IMG/VR virus record: IMGVR_UViG_3300044729_001198
Location: 1 to 64,000 of that record
Direction: 5' to 3' (one strand)
Source of the DNA: a virus
Length of the DNA: 64,000 nt
This document shows positions 53,479 through 61,657 of the stretch, in pieces. The translations under genes and the position numbers were made by a program. Numbering within the stretch: position 1 is the first letter of the stretch; every line of letters begins with the position of its first letter. Under the pieces are notes generated by a model. It did no database searches and was not told the DNA's origin. It worked only from the letters and a program-made list of their open reading frames with translations.

Positions 53479-53913
53479 TCAAACTAATGTCATACTTCCT
53501 TGTGATGTTATTGTCATTGTGATATTTCTATTAGCCCCATTTTCAGTAACTTTATAATTTAAAGATATGTTTATCCTATTTGTATCTTCATTAACGTTTA
53601 CGTTGATAGAGTCAATTATTATGTATGGTAACCAGTATTTAATATCTTCTGTCAATGAATTTGAAAGTGAGTCTTCAAGGTCATCGGTCATTTGTTCAAA
53701 TAACAATGAGTAAACATCAGTACCAAAAAATGGTTGAAATGGACGTTCACCCTTTCGAGTCAACAATAAATTCTTTAGATTTGAAATAGACTGCTCTTCG
53801 GTAGTGTAGGATAATTTAAATAAGGGGTCACCACCCAATGGTAACATAACACCAATGGCTGTATTCTTTTTTAAATCAAGTGGATTTATTTTCCATTCCC
53901 TACGAGTAGCCAT
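53479..53913 (-). CDS. 25: Baseplate wedge subunit gp25-like
   Basis: This 144-residue protein has the gp25/lysozyme-like wedge fold: LSYTTEEQSISNLKNLLLTR, then KGERPFQPFFGTDVYSLLFE (the conserved GE-R-x-x-P-x-F-G block). It also has a C-terminal beta strand pair. gp25 links gp6 to the tail sheath and starts sheath polymerisation. Its start shares a base with the stop of the 166-residue gene. The partner gene 6 follows directly. Confidence 0.94.
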   Translation of the reverse strand: MATRREWKINPLDLKKNTAIGVMLPLGGDPLFKLSYTTEEQSISNLKNLLLTRKGERPFQPFFGTDVYSLLFEQMTDDLEDSLSNSLTEDIKYWLPYIIIDSINVNVNEDTNRINISLNYKVTENGANRNITMTITSQGSMTLV

Positions 53914-54413
53914 TACATACCCTTCTTCTTGGCGTCAATTGCTTTCATTAAAGCTGAATAGTCTTTTGTTAAAGCGTCAACAACAGCAGCACCAGCTTCA
54001 GTTTTTTGAAGTTGTTCTACCGATACCGACCTACCTTCTGCCGTTTCAAGAACTCCGCTTTGTATTGAACCAAACCCTTGAGCCACGTTAGATGTGAATA
54101 CACGACTACCGCCAGTTGAATTGATACTTCTCCACTCACCACTTTCGGCGGTCTCATTTAGTAAATTTGAAAACTTCCCACCAAATTGGACTGTTGCCTT
54201 TTTTGTTACAGTGTTTGTGGTGTTTGATTCAAATAGATGGTCAACGTCTAATGGGTCTTTTTCAACCTTTTTAGCTATCGGTTTTTTGTTGGAGGTCAGT
54301 TTCATTTCTTTCAAAATGGATTCACGAATGGCTTTTTCACGTTTAGCCATTTCTTTTTTAACCTCTTCTTTAACGATGATTTGAATCGCTTTAAATAGTT
54401 TATTTGTGTCCAT
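53913..54413 (-). CDS. Baseplate-region protein of unknown function (166 aa)
   Basis: A helical charged N-terminus (LFKAIQIIVKEEVKKEMAKR, then KAIRESILKEMKL) is followed by a disordered middle and a C-terminal helical end (GAAVVDALTKDYSALMKAID). It has the look of a small assembly or hub-linking protein. A TATTTAT motif ends 4 nt before its start, and no Shine-Dalgarno sequence is visible. It is encoded between the spike-like protein and gp25. Confidence 0.55.
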   Translation of the reverse strand: MDTNKLFKAIQIIVKEEVKKEMAKREKAIRESILKEMKLTSNKKPIAKKVEKDPLDVDHLFESNTTNTVTKKATVQFGGKFSNLLNETAESGEWRSINSTGGSRVFTSNVAQGFGSIQSGVLETAEGRSVSVEQLQKTEAGAAVVDALTKDYSALMKAIDAKKKGM

Positions 54414-54436
54414 AGTAATAAATATCTTTAAATTAA

Positions 54437-55423
54437 TTATTGTTTCATTAATTGTAGCTTTACTAAAGCTTGTGTGAGTCCAGCCACATCCATGGGAACT
54501 CCAAGGCCGGTTAACAAAGCAGCTGCTTTATTAAGTTCGGTAGTAAGTAGTTCAATCGTATTTACAAGTTCATCAACATTAGATTTCCAATTTGGTGTAG
54601 AAATGTGAACTCCCTTACCACCACTTAAAATAATGTGGTCGTTTCGTGAGTTTAACACTAACCTATCAGAGGTTAATATCAATTGTGGTTTATTATAAAT
54701 TGAAACCGGCTGAACTCCTAATGTAATTTGTTGAGATAATTTTAACCCAACTTGCTGTTGAGAACACATCCAAATAGAAGTGTCATCTTTGTTAATATCT
54801 TCTACTACAAATTTATTATAACCCCGACTGACGCCAGCTCCATTTCTAAATATGGTAATTGGGGATTCGGGTTTAGTTGATGACCATGATGGTTCTATAG
54901 TAGCACCATCAATATACGGGTCTGATTTTTTAACATTTTTAGGAGTGTATCCAAATCGAATTGACTGACCAAATCTACCTTCAAATATCACATCACCAAT
55001 GTAACCTTGTAATTGTGATATGCTCGGCACCTCAACAAACCCATTACCAAGTTCCGGCTTTGAGTCGGTTGACGATACCGCAGGTATACCAGCAGAAGCT
55101 TGAGTTATAGCAGCAGCACCACTACCACCTGGTTTTAAATAATTTAAGGTTGGTAGTGAATTGTGGTTTATATTAAATTGTAACGATACAGGTGATATGT
55201 AATAATTTTTTATCTTTTTAGCAGTAGCTGATGATGCTGAATCAGAACCACCCACCACATAGATTTGTTCACCTATAATTGGTATTTGTCTTAAATTTAA
55301 AGATAAAGGATAACATTCAATATTAGAACCAACTCCACCAGATTGAGTTGAGGCTATAATTGAATTTATTTTATTAGGGTCTTTATCGTTTAGTATGACC
55401 TTTTGAACTGTGGCTAATTTCAT
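54437..55423 (-). CDS. Baseplate spike/hub-like protein (328 aa)
   Basis: The protein has an N-terminal beta domain and an OB-fold-like section around residues 140-160 (IGDVIFEGRFGQSIRFG). It ends in a beta-prism-like stretch (QLILTSDRLVLNSRNDHIIL, then SGGKGVHISTPNWKSN) before a helical C-terminus. This layout fits the gp5 / gpV family of central spikes, without a lysozyme domain. It would sit at the tip of the tail tube. The 125-residue gene overlaps its start by 4 bp. Confidence 0.65.
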   Translation of the reverse strand: MKLATVQKVILNDKDPNKINSIIASTQSGGVGSNIECYPLSLNLRQIPIIGEQIYVVGGSDSASSATAKKIKNYYISPVSLQFNINHNSLPTLNYLKPGGSGAAAITQASAGIPAVSSTDSKPELGNGFVEVPSISQLQGYIGDVIFEGRFGQSIRFGYTPKNVKKSDPYIDGATIEPSWSSTKPESPITIFRNGAGVSRGYNKFVVEDINKDDTSIWMCSQQQVGLKLSQQITLGVQPVSIYNKPQLILTSDRLVLNSRNDHIILSGGKGVHISTPNWKSNVDELVNTIELLTTELNKAAALLTGLGVPMDVAGLTQALVKLQLMKQ

Positions 55424-55797
55424 CTATCATCTCCATCGGATTCTTTAGGTAGGTCCTTTTCCACTTCGTCAATGGCAGCCATCAATTGTTTCTTTTCTTC
55501 GTCCGACAATATAAAACCACCGGTTTCAGCAGCAGCATTGTCTTTCATCATACGTTGTACTATAGCAGCCAACTTAATTAATGCGTCATCATTTTTAACA
55601 GACACATCAAGATATTCTTTAATCAAAGGCACGACAACAGCCGCATCGTTAAGGTTTCTAACGAGCGGCTCAAGTTGTGCTATCAGTAATTTAATTTGTC
55701 GGTCTTTCTTTTTCTGATTTTCATAAATGTCCTTCATTAAATCTGAAAATGACTTACCTCTAAATATTTCATCGTTTTTATCCATTGAATTCTCCAA
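55420..55797 (-). CDS. Small helical protein (125 aa)
   Basis: The protein is almost wholly helical and charged: GKSFSDLMKDIYENQKKKDR, then QIKLLIAQLEPLVRNLNDAA and an acidic end (EVEKDLPKESDGDDR). It overlaps the sigma-factor gene by 20 bp and the spike-like gene by 4 bp. The function is unknown; it may be a chaperone or a regulator acting with its neighbours. Confidence 0.55.
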   Translation of the reverse strand: MENSMDKNDEIFRGKSFSDLMKDIYENQKKKDRQIKLLIAQLEPLVRNLNDAAVVVPLIKEYLDVSVKNDDALIKLAAIVQRMMKDNAAAETGGFILSDEEKKQLMAAIDEVEKDLPKESDGDDR

Positions 55798-56503
55798 TCC
55801 GATGTGTTATACTCATATTATCACCTCTACTATAGTCGGAGTATAATGTAGCGTAAATGATTTTCATTTTACCAACTACCTTTGTGATATATTGAGTTTG
55901 AACACCAGTTCGTTCTCTAATAAGTATGTACAGAGCCTTTTTGTTATACGAATATAAGTTTTGTCGTGTTCTAAACAATTCCGTTAAAGCATCTGCGATT
56001 TTTCTATCTCTATCTTTTTCAAATAAGGTGTATATGTTAGAGTCCATATATCTAACATAGTAATCCATAAAATCAGATTGAGTTTCGTATTGTTGTGATT
56101 GCCAAACCTCATTTACAATATTACGAGAGGTATCAATCATATCAACCTCTTCTCGCGCTTTAAATTGAGCATAGTTTTGATTGTTCTCATTGAATAGATA
56201 GTTTCTTGCAATTACCGTGAAGTATGAAAAGGCTCTACCATTTTCACCTTTGAATTTATGAATCTTTTCATTTAAAAACGCAACTACATTTTGTTTGACA
56301 TCTTCGTATGGTACATCAAAGTAATAAGTCTTGTAAGTGTGAATTACATTCTCGACTAATTTGTCAAATGGATAATGAATAAACCTATTATAGATTTTAT
56401 TCTTTAATCGTTGGTCATCACACTTATTATAAGCGTTGATAGCGATTTCAGTTATCGCTGTAAAATACCTCTTACTCTTTGGTTTCGTCGCCCTTCTCGC
56501 CAT
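55778..56503 (-). CDS. 55: Late-transcription sigma factor (gp55-like)
   Basis: The 241-residue protein resembles T4 gp55, the minimal sigma factor that directs RNA polymerase to late promoters. The sigma region 2 signature is visible: YFDVPYEDVKQNVVAFLNEK, then GRAFSYFTVIARNYLFNENN (about 64-113). It lacks a full region 4, but residues 185-225 (YNKKALYILIRERTGVQTQY, then ITKVVGKMKIIY) form a short helix-turn-helix-like end. It probably controls the structural genes, which carry the recurrent TATTTAT box. It overlaps the upstream gene by 32 bp. Confidence 0.85.
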   Translation of the reverse strand: MARRATKPKSKRYFTAITEIAINAYNKCDDQRLKNKIYNRFIHYPFDKLVENVIHTYKTYYFDVPYEDVKQNVVAFLNEKIHKFKGENGRAFSYFTVIARNYLFNENNQNYAQFKAREEVDMIDTSRNIVNEVWQSQQYETQSDFMDYYVRYMDSNIYTLFEKDRDRKIADALTELFRTRQNLYSYNKKALYILIRERTGVQTQYITKVVGKMKIIYATLYSDYSRGDNMSITHRIGEFNG

Positions 56504-56780
56504 AGTATGTCTCTAAATCTTCAATAATTTGATACATCTCTTTAAAGATGAATCCGGTTTCGTCATCAGCTTCAAATGAGCCGATTCTATCAATCTCTTT
56601 CATACGAGCCACAGCAGCATCAATATGTCCTGCCATATTTGATAGTTGTACTTCAGCTGCTTCATATTCAGTATATAAAGCATCGTACTCATATTCTAAA
56701 GCTTCATATTTTTTGAAAAGATTGTATGTGATATAAGAAAGAACACTTACAATTAGTAATAATATAATAATAGTCATCAT
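56472..56780 (-). CDS. Membrane-anchored small protein (102 aa)
   Basis: One transmembrane helix (MMTIIILLLIVSVLSYITYN, 1-20) precedes a coiled coil (ALEYEYDALYTEYEAAEVQL). A conserved-looking acidic end follows (RIGSFEADDETGFIFKEMYQ). Similar small proteins are present in other T4-type phages, but their role is unknown. It overlaps the sigma-factor gene by 32 bp, an unusual pairing for a membrane protein. Confidence 0.6.
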   Translation of the reverse strand: MMTIIILLLIVSVLSYITYNLFKKYEALEYEYDALYTEYEAAEVQLSNMAGHIDAAVARMKEIDRIGSFEADDETGFIFKEMYQIIEDLETYYGEKGDETKE

Positions 56781-56782
56781 AA

Positions 56783-57574
56783 TTAGTCTTCAATTAAATC
56801 TTTAAAAGCGTCAAATACATTTGTCGAATCAAACCCACCAGAAAGTGTATTTGACATAACATCTCCTAATTTCGCTTTAGTAGCAGGTCTACCATTTGGG
56901 TTTCTTGTTGATTTTTCAGCTGACATTTCTTTCAACCAACGTTCGTTTTCAAATCGTGCAGCAAACAAGTCAGCCGTATGCATGATGAATGGTAGTGAGG
57001 TTTTGATTGCCTGGTCCTTATCGAACTTGATAAAATACTCTTTATTGTTTTCATCATACAAACCATCGGTAAGTTTAATACCAATCCACTCTTCTTGACT
57101 ACACTTAACACCAAACTGATTGAGTAAATAAAACGTTCTATCGGTAAGATTCATCCAATGGATATTTGAATTGTATTTGTAAATCTTACCTTGATTTTTA
57201 ACATGCCACTCGGAATCGTTTTTGATATACAAATCTTCCTCAAGTGTTCCCAGTTTTCCAAGGTCATGGTGAAGTGCTGTAAAGATTACGTTTTCACGGG
57301 TGTAGTCTCCTTGACCCATACCAAGTTCAGTATATAGGTCGTATACCTTTAAAGCGTTCTTGGTCACACGAAGAACGTGGTCAATATATCCACCTGGAAA
57401 AGCATTGTGAAAATGTTCAGTAGATGATGCGGGTGTATAAATGATACGTTCCTCAAAGTGGTCGTACATTTTATTTAAAGCATCAAGACGTTCGCCTGTA
57501 AATGTTTTGTTGATTACGGAACGGAACTTTTCATAGTTGGATACCAACTCTTCTGCGGTAAAATAGTTAATCAT
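56783..57574 (-). CDS. HD-domain metal-dependent phosphohydrolase
   Basis: The HD signature is complete: HNAFPGGYIDHVLRVTKNAL (about 63-82), then FTALHHDLGKLG (about 104-115) with the HD pair, and a later His/Asp (PFIMHTADLFAARFENERW). The fold hydrolyses phosphate esters of nucleotides (dNTPs, cyclic nucleotides, alarmones); the substrate here is not known. A C-terminal extension (KSTRNPNGRPATKAKLGDVM) is basic. It follows clpP with a 3-nt gap. Confidence 0.8.
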   Translation of the reverse strand: MINYFTAEELVSNYEKFRSVINKTFTGERLDALNKMYDHFEERIIYTPASSTEHFHNAFPGGYIDHVLRVTKNALKVYDLYTELGMGQGDYTRENVIFTALHHDLGKLGTLEEDLYIKNDSEWHVKNQGKIYKYNSNIHWMNLTDRTFYLLNQFGVKCSQEEWIGIKLTDGLYDENNKEYFIKFDKDQAIKTSLPFIMHTADLFAARFENERWLKEMSAEKSTRNPNGRPATKAKLGDVMSNTLSGGFDSTNVFDAFKDLIED

Positions 57575-57577
57575 ATA

Positions 57578-58213
57578 TTATATAATTTGGTCAATAATTC
57601 CAAGTTCAAGTGCTTGTTCAGCATTTAAGAAGTAATCTGATTTTTGATTCTCTTCCCAATACGTTTTATCTTTTTTAGTGAATTGCCCCATTAACTCATT
57701 ACATTCATCCTCAAGTTGTTCGGAGAATTTAGCATTTGATTTAACATCACTTAATTTACCAATGGCAAATGTGGATAATTGGTGAACCATGATTTTGGAG
57801 TGTTTACTTGCGGTTCGAGTACCCGTACCAGCCGCCAATAATAAAGCAGCAGCGGACATAGCCATACCTCTACAAATTATATTAAACGTGACTCCTTGAG
57901 ATTTCATACTATGAATATAGTCGATTAAAGCAAGAGTCTCCACCACATCACCACCCGGTGAGTTAAGCATAACATTAATTACACTAGCGTCTTTGTTTAT
58001 TTTACGAATCAATCTCACTTTAGAGATTACATCAAAAGTTAAACCATGTACAATCTCGTCTTGAATTAAAATTACATTATCAGTAAAGTCAATACCATAA
58101 TCAAATTCACGAAAATATTTTCTTTGGTTATCGGTATCACTACCATCAACATTAGTGTCTTCAAATCTAATGTTGGTGGTGTCACCGGTAGTAGTTACAT
58201 ACAATTCATCCAT
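57578..58213 (-). CDS. clpP: ClpP-type serine protease
   Basis: The fold and the catalytic triad are visible: Ser120 in GMAMSAAALLLAAG, His144 in KIMVHQLS and Asp193 in KSDYFLNAEQAL. NSPGGDV (84-90) marks the substrate-binding strand. Phage ClpP homologues act in head maturation or in host protein turnover; here the phage also has gp21, so a second role is likely. The gene has its own host-type promoter, placing it with early rather than late genes. The length (211) is normal. Confidence 0.9.
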   Translation of the reverse strand: MDELYVTTTGDTTNIRFEDTNVDGSDTDNQRKYFREFDYGIDFTDNVILIQDEIVHGLTFDVISKVRLIRKINKDASVINVMLNSPGGDVVETLALIDYIHSMKSQGVTFNIICRGMAMSAAALLLAAGTGTRTASKHSKIMVHQLSTFAIGKLSDVKSNAKFSEQLEDECNELMGQFTKKDKTYWEENQKSDYFLNAEQALELGIIDQII

Positions 58214-58235
58214 AACTTTTTATATTATATTAAAT

Positions 58236-58267
58236 CAAATATACGAAATTCTTTTGAAGAATCCAAA
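58236..58267 (-). promoter_or_regulatory. Bacteroidota-type promoter for clpP
   Basis: TTTG (58264-58267), 20 bp, TATATTTG (58236-58243). The spacer holds the inverted repeat ATTCTT-CAA-AAGAAT. The box GATTCTTCAAAAGAATTTCG is nearly identical to that of the primase promoter (two substitutions), suggesting one shared control. Confidence 0.75.
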
Positions 58268-59392
58268 TTATTTTTGATATCTTTTTGCATTAGCATATGT
58301 ATGCTGATGTCTTGGTGCTGGTGGATTTTTTACTTCACCATACAACTCTTTAGCAACCTCATCATCAGTTGGTACAAATATTACTTCTTCTTTTTCTTTT
58401 TTAATTTGTTCTTCAATTGGTCTATCTTCAATCTCAATTGTGTCTTCATTTGTTTCGATTGGTTCTCCGATTGTAGTTTCTGGTTGTAATACTTCTTCAT
58501 CAACGGAGTCGCTAATAAGAACCCCATCGCCAATGTGAATATCAGTAGTGTTATCATTGATACTATTTGATTGATTTCCATCAGTTTCCTTTTTTGTTTT
58601 AGTTAATTTATTTAAAGCGATAACCATAGAAATGGCTAACGGGTCGAATACGAATACAATCAAAAGGGTAAACCAGTTCACGATTACATTCATAGGTTTG
58701 CCTGTGATTTCAGACATATATCGTAACGGACCAACTTCGGCGGCTACCTCATTGTTGGTTTGTAAATCCAATACTTGTAAATCTAATTGGGTAACTGAAT
58801 CAGTTAATACCTCTATTTTTTTGGATACGGATTCTCGTTGTTCAACGGCTGTTGTAAGTTGTGACTCCAATGCTCTACGTTGTGCCGATGATGTAGATGT
58901 AATTATATTACCATTCCTATCAACACGAGATTGTGTGTTGTTAGCCAAACCACCACGGAGCCCATTTATGGATTCATTGAGTTTTGATTTTTCATCAGTA
59001 TAGTAAGTTAGTTGTTCTTGAAATCGAGACTTCTTTAACTCAACAACCTCAACCATTTTATCAGTAACACCCAACTTGTCAGCGGTGGATTGATATGCTG
59101 ATGTTAAGAATCCATAGATACCAGCCGAGGTGATTAACATCAGTACACCTACAGCTAACGTTAGATACCATTTCATCCAACCAGCTTTACTCCAATGGTT
59201 GTGTAGGTATGAAGCAAGTATGAGTTTAGAGAACTCAAGAGCTCCGGCCATTATGATTACTTCAGTTCTAGCTCCAGCAAACAAGGAACTTAAACCAAAC
59301 ACGGAATAGTAAGCCGCTGAACCGGCTAATGCAAACGTACTGATAACCATCAGAACGATGAACCCATTTTCCCTTGTTAAAAACTTTTTCAT
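58268..59392 (-). CDS. Polytopic membrane protein with coiled coil (374 aa)
   Basis: Four transmembrane helices are predicted: about 10-35 (FIVLMVISTFALAGSAAYYS), 44-63, 73-96 and 235-257. A long coiled coil lies between the third and fourth (about 115-215: KMVEVVELKKSRFQEQLTYY). The C-terminal 110 residues are acidic and disordered. There are no enzyme motifs. The function is unknown; it may act in membrane takeover, superinfection exclusion or lysis timing. TAGGAAAAAAA precedes the start. I see no host-type promoter upstream. Confidence 0.6.
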   Translation of the reverse strand: MKKFLTRENGFIVLMVISTFALAGSAAYYSVFGLSSLFAGARTEVIIMAGALEFSKLILASYLHNHWSKAGWMKWYLTLAVGVLMLITSAGIYGFLTSAYQSTADKLGVTDKMVEVVELKKSRFQEQLTYYTDEKSKLNESINGLRGGLANNTQSRVDRNGNIITSTSSAQRRALESQLTTAVEQRESVSKKIEVLTDSVTQLDLQVLDLQTNNEVAAEVGPLRYMSEITGKPMNVIVNWFTLLIVFVFDPLAISMVIALNKLTKTKKETDGNQSNSINDNTTDIHIGDGVLISDSVDEEVLQPETTIGEPIETNEDTIEIEDRPIEEQIKKEKEEVIFVPTDDEVAKELYGEVKNPPAPRHQHTYANAKRYQK

Positions 59393-59537
59393 TTTTTTTC
59401 CTAAAACCTAATTTTATTAACTTTCTAATCTGTACTTATTATCACAATCAAGTTACTGATAACCGCTTAACGCTTAAGCAAACAAGCTGCTTGTGACTAA
59501 CATAAATATCAAGCAGATTGTTAATAATAATATATTA
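59393..59537. other. 145-bp intergenic region with inverted repeats
   Basis: The region lies between the UvsE and membrane-protein genes. It holds a perfect ACAAGC-t-GCTTGT inverted repeat and a neighbouring GCTTAACGCTTAAGC element. No U-tract follows, so these may be operator-like sites for the membrane-protein gene. Confidence 0.35.
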
Positions 59538-60467
59538 TTAAGCATTGCCCATATTATGCCCCTTTGGGTGTTTACCAAATTTGGAAATGTAATCTAACAC
59601 AGTCAGTTCTTTCATCTTGGCTTCAATGTCAATATCAAGGTCATGACCATATGTATTGATTTCCGAATAGATGAAGTCAGAGTGTGCTTGTGGTTTAGCA
59701 GTAGGGTCTTCTAACGTCTTTGATTCTGAATAGTGGACAAGTGGTTTGACATCACCCCAAGTAGACATAGCAAGTTCAAGGGCTTCTTGTTCGGTCAGTC
59801 CGCCAGTATTGAATGTATGGTGGTGGTAGTCGAACACAATAGGGATACCAGTACGTTCGTGGATATACATAAGGTCTTTAACTGAATACATACTACCTTT
59901 GTCATCATTCTCAACAGTCAGTCGTGTTTGAACTGATTCTGGTAACAATTCAAAATTCTTACAAAATCTATCCATAGCAGATTGCTTGTCACCATACACA
60001 CCATTACAATGGATGTTAATAAGGTTGTACGGACTACGTTCCAATCCCATAAGGTCAAAGTGTTCACCATGAATAGATAAGTCTTTGATGGTGTTCTTAA
60101 CCACGTTCTCGTTAGGTGATACTAACACATTGAATGGACCAGGATGAGACGTGATACGTTGATTGTACATATTAGCGAGACTACCGGCACCACGAAGTAC
60201 ATTTGAAAACTTGTCAAAGTCTGGCATATCTGATAACTGAAATTCAGTAGCCCATGGTACAAGGTCCGATGTCATACGAAATAGTCCGAACCCATTTTGG
60301 TGATTCCACTTGATAATCTCTACAAGGTCACGAGCGTTTTGGAGTGCTAGATTGGATGACCTACTAATACCTTCCTTGAGAAATGTCTTCTTGACCATAG
60401 AACGATTTGTGGTAATCTTTTGTTTACCAAGGGTCATGTTAATACAGCAATATCCTAATTGTGTCAT
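59538..60467 (-). CDS. uvsE: UV-damage endonuclease (UvsE/UVDE)
   Basis: The 309-residue TIM-barrel enzyme nicks DNA 5' to UV photoproducts. Metal-binding and active-site blocks match the family: MTQLGYCCINMTL at the start, FGLFRMTSDLVPW, SHPGPFNVL, NIHCNGVYGDKQSAMDRF, LTVENDDKGSMYS (with the catalytic glutamate) and PIVFDYHHHTFN. A host-type promoter lies just upstream, inside the downstream arm of a terminator. The enzyme would serve a phage in sunlit water, which fits an aquatic origin. Confidence 0.95.
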   Translation of the reverse strand: MTQLGYCCINMTLGKQKITTNRSMVKKTFLKEGISRSSNLALQNARDLVEIIKWNHQNGFGLFRMTSDLVPWATEFQLSDMPDFDKFSNVLRGAGSLANMYNQRITSHPGPFNVLVSPNENVVKNTIKDLSIHGEHFDLMGLERSPYNLINIHCNGVYGDKQSAMDRFCKNFELLPESVQTRLTVENDDKGSMYSVKDLMYIHERTGIPIVFDYHHHTFNTGGLTEQEALELAMSTWGDVKPLVHYSESKTLEDPTAKPQAHSDFIYSEINTYGHDLDIDIEAKMKELTVLDYISKFGKHPKGHNMGNA

Positions 60468-60483
60468 ATCTTTTAGTTATATA

Positions 60484-60514
60484 CAAATGTAATAAAAAAA
60501 AAGGACTTATACAA
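60484..60514 (-). promoter_or_regulatory. Bacteroidota-type promoter for uvsE, fused to a terminator
   Basis: TTG (60512-60514), 20 bp, TACATTTG (60484-60491). The TTG is part of the terminator hairpin of the RNA-ligase operon, and the U-tract is the spacer. Confidence 0.75.
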
Positions 60515-60525
60515 GCCCTTTTTCA
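60494..60525 (-). terminator. Terminator of the RNA-repair operon
   Basis: The minus-strand RNA forms AAGGGCUU / AAGUCCUU (8 bp with one G-U pair, 4-nt loop) followed by nine U residues. It lies just after the RNA-ligase stop. Confidence 0.85.
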
Positions 60526-60532
60526 TTTTTAT

Positions 60533-61657
60533 TTAAAGTTTTTCAAATTTAGGTTTTAACGCCTTCCAAATTATCTTATCATAATCCTTACCATCCCACA
60601 TAGCAAACATGATTGATTTTGCAATTGGATGATGGTCTTTGATATGTTCGGCAAATTGTTTTTTAGTTGGTTCTGGGTCAACATCACCATATTTACCAAA
60701 CCTAAAGTAATCGTAGGTTTTACCTAATTGATTCCAGTATTGGTAGTACCCATATTTAAGAGTTGAAACATAAAGCTTTATCTTTGTATAAAACTCATCA
60801 GGAACATCTTTAAGAATGTCATCTATATTACCACCACTTGATACTACTTCCCAAATTGAGGTTGTAGACAAATTGGTCATTATTTTATGTAAACGAACAT
60901 ATTCTTCAAATTTGATTTTCATTCTAAAATTACCTGGGTGGAATCTTAAAACAAAACCCTCTTTGTTAATTTCATTCTTTTCCTTCAATGACTTATAAAG
61001 TTCATCAGAGAAATTAAAGTGTTGTTCAGTTTTAACAATGTCTGATTTTTTAATTCCATTTCCAGCAAAGATAGAACAAGCAGTTGTCCAATGAAGTTCG
61101 ATTTCGTCTGTCGGTTTCCAACCTGTAAATCCTTCGTTTAAAACCACCGATAGAAAAACTACCGTTTCTTTACCATAATCTACTACAATTCGGTTTTCAG
61201 GATAAATGATTTCTACAAGGTAAGCATATTCCCTCATCCAAACATTATCAAAGACCGGATAGTTTCTTTTAAGAATTTCCATACCTCTGATTGCTTGGTC
61301 TGAAGTAAATGAACCACGAGTTGCCATAACCCACTCACCTTCGTAGTTAAATAGGATACCCAACGAACCGTCCATTTTTTCTTGGACATAGACATAATCC
61401 CCTTTAGTAGGAATTTGACTTTCACTCCACTTACCACCCACTAACTCTTCGTAATTAAAGAATTTTTTAAATGGACGTACTATTACTTTACCAGAATCCG
61501 TGTTGGTTATAAGACCTCGACATTGAATGGTTACATCATCCCATAGACTCTCATATTGAACCTTTTCAGTATAGTTCCAAATAGTAAGTGGTAACGTGGG
61601 ATGTGTCTGACTATACAACAACCCATCCGATTCATATTTTTTAAGTACGTCTAACAT
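60533..61657 (-). CDS. rnlA: RNA ligase, Rnl1 type
   Basis: The 374-residue enzyme matches the T4 Rnl1 family. The nucleotidylation lysine is K94 in QEKMDGSLGI, and TQCRGLIT-like and RPFKKFFNYEE blocks precede it. ATRGSFTSDQA follows, then motif IV KEGFVLRF and motif V MKIKFEEYVRL. It seals 3'-OH and 5'-phosphate RNA ends with ATP. In T4 this repairs tRNA cut by host defence. It overlaps the kinase gene by 7 bp, so both are translated together. Confidence 0.93.
   Translation of the reverse strand: MLDVLKKYESDGLLYSQTHPTLPLTIWNYTEKVQYESLWDDVTIQCRGLITNTDSGKVIVRPFKKFFNYEELVGGKWSESQIPTKGDYVYVQEKMDGSLGILFNYEGEWVMATRGSFTSDQAIRGMEILKRNYPVFDNVWMREYAYLVEIIYPENRIVVDYGKETVVFLSVVLNEGFTGWKPTDEIELHWTTACSIFAGNGIKKSDIVKTEQHFNFSDELYKSLKEKNEINKEGFVLRFHPGNFRMKIKFEEYVRLHKIMTNLSTTSIWEVVSSGGNIDDILKDVPDEFYTKIKLYVSTLKYGYYQYWNQLGKTYDYFRFGKYGDVDPEPTKKQFAEHIKDHHPIAKSIMFAMWDGKDYDKIIWKALKPKFEKL

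Noticed and set aside
53479-53913. gp25-like gene as an active lysozyme
   Set aside because: gp25-family wedge proteins are structural; the conserved features here are those of the wedge subunit and I see no catalytic lysozyme residues.
59480-59520. Rho-independent terminator at the ACAAGC/GCTTGT palindrome
   Set aside because: The stem is only 6 bp and no U-tract follows in either direction.
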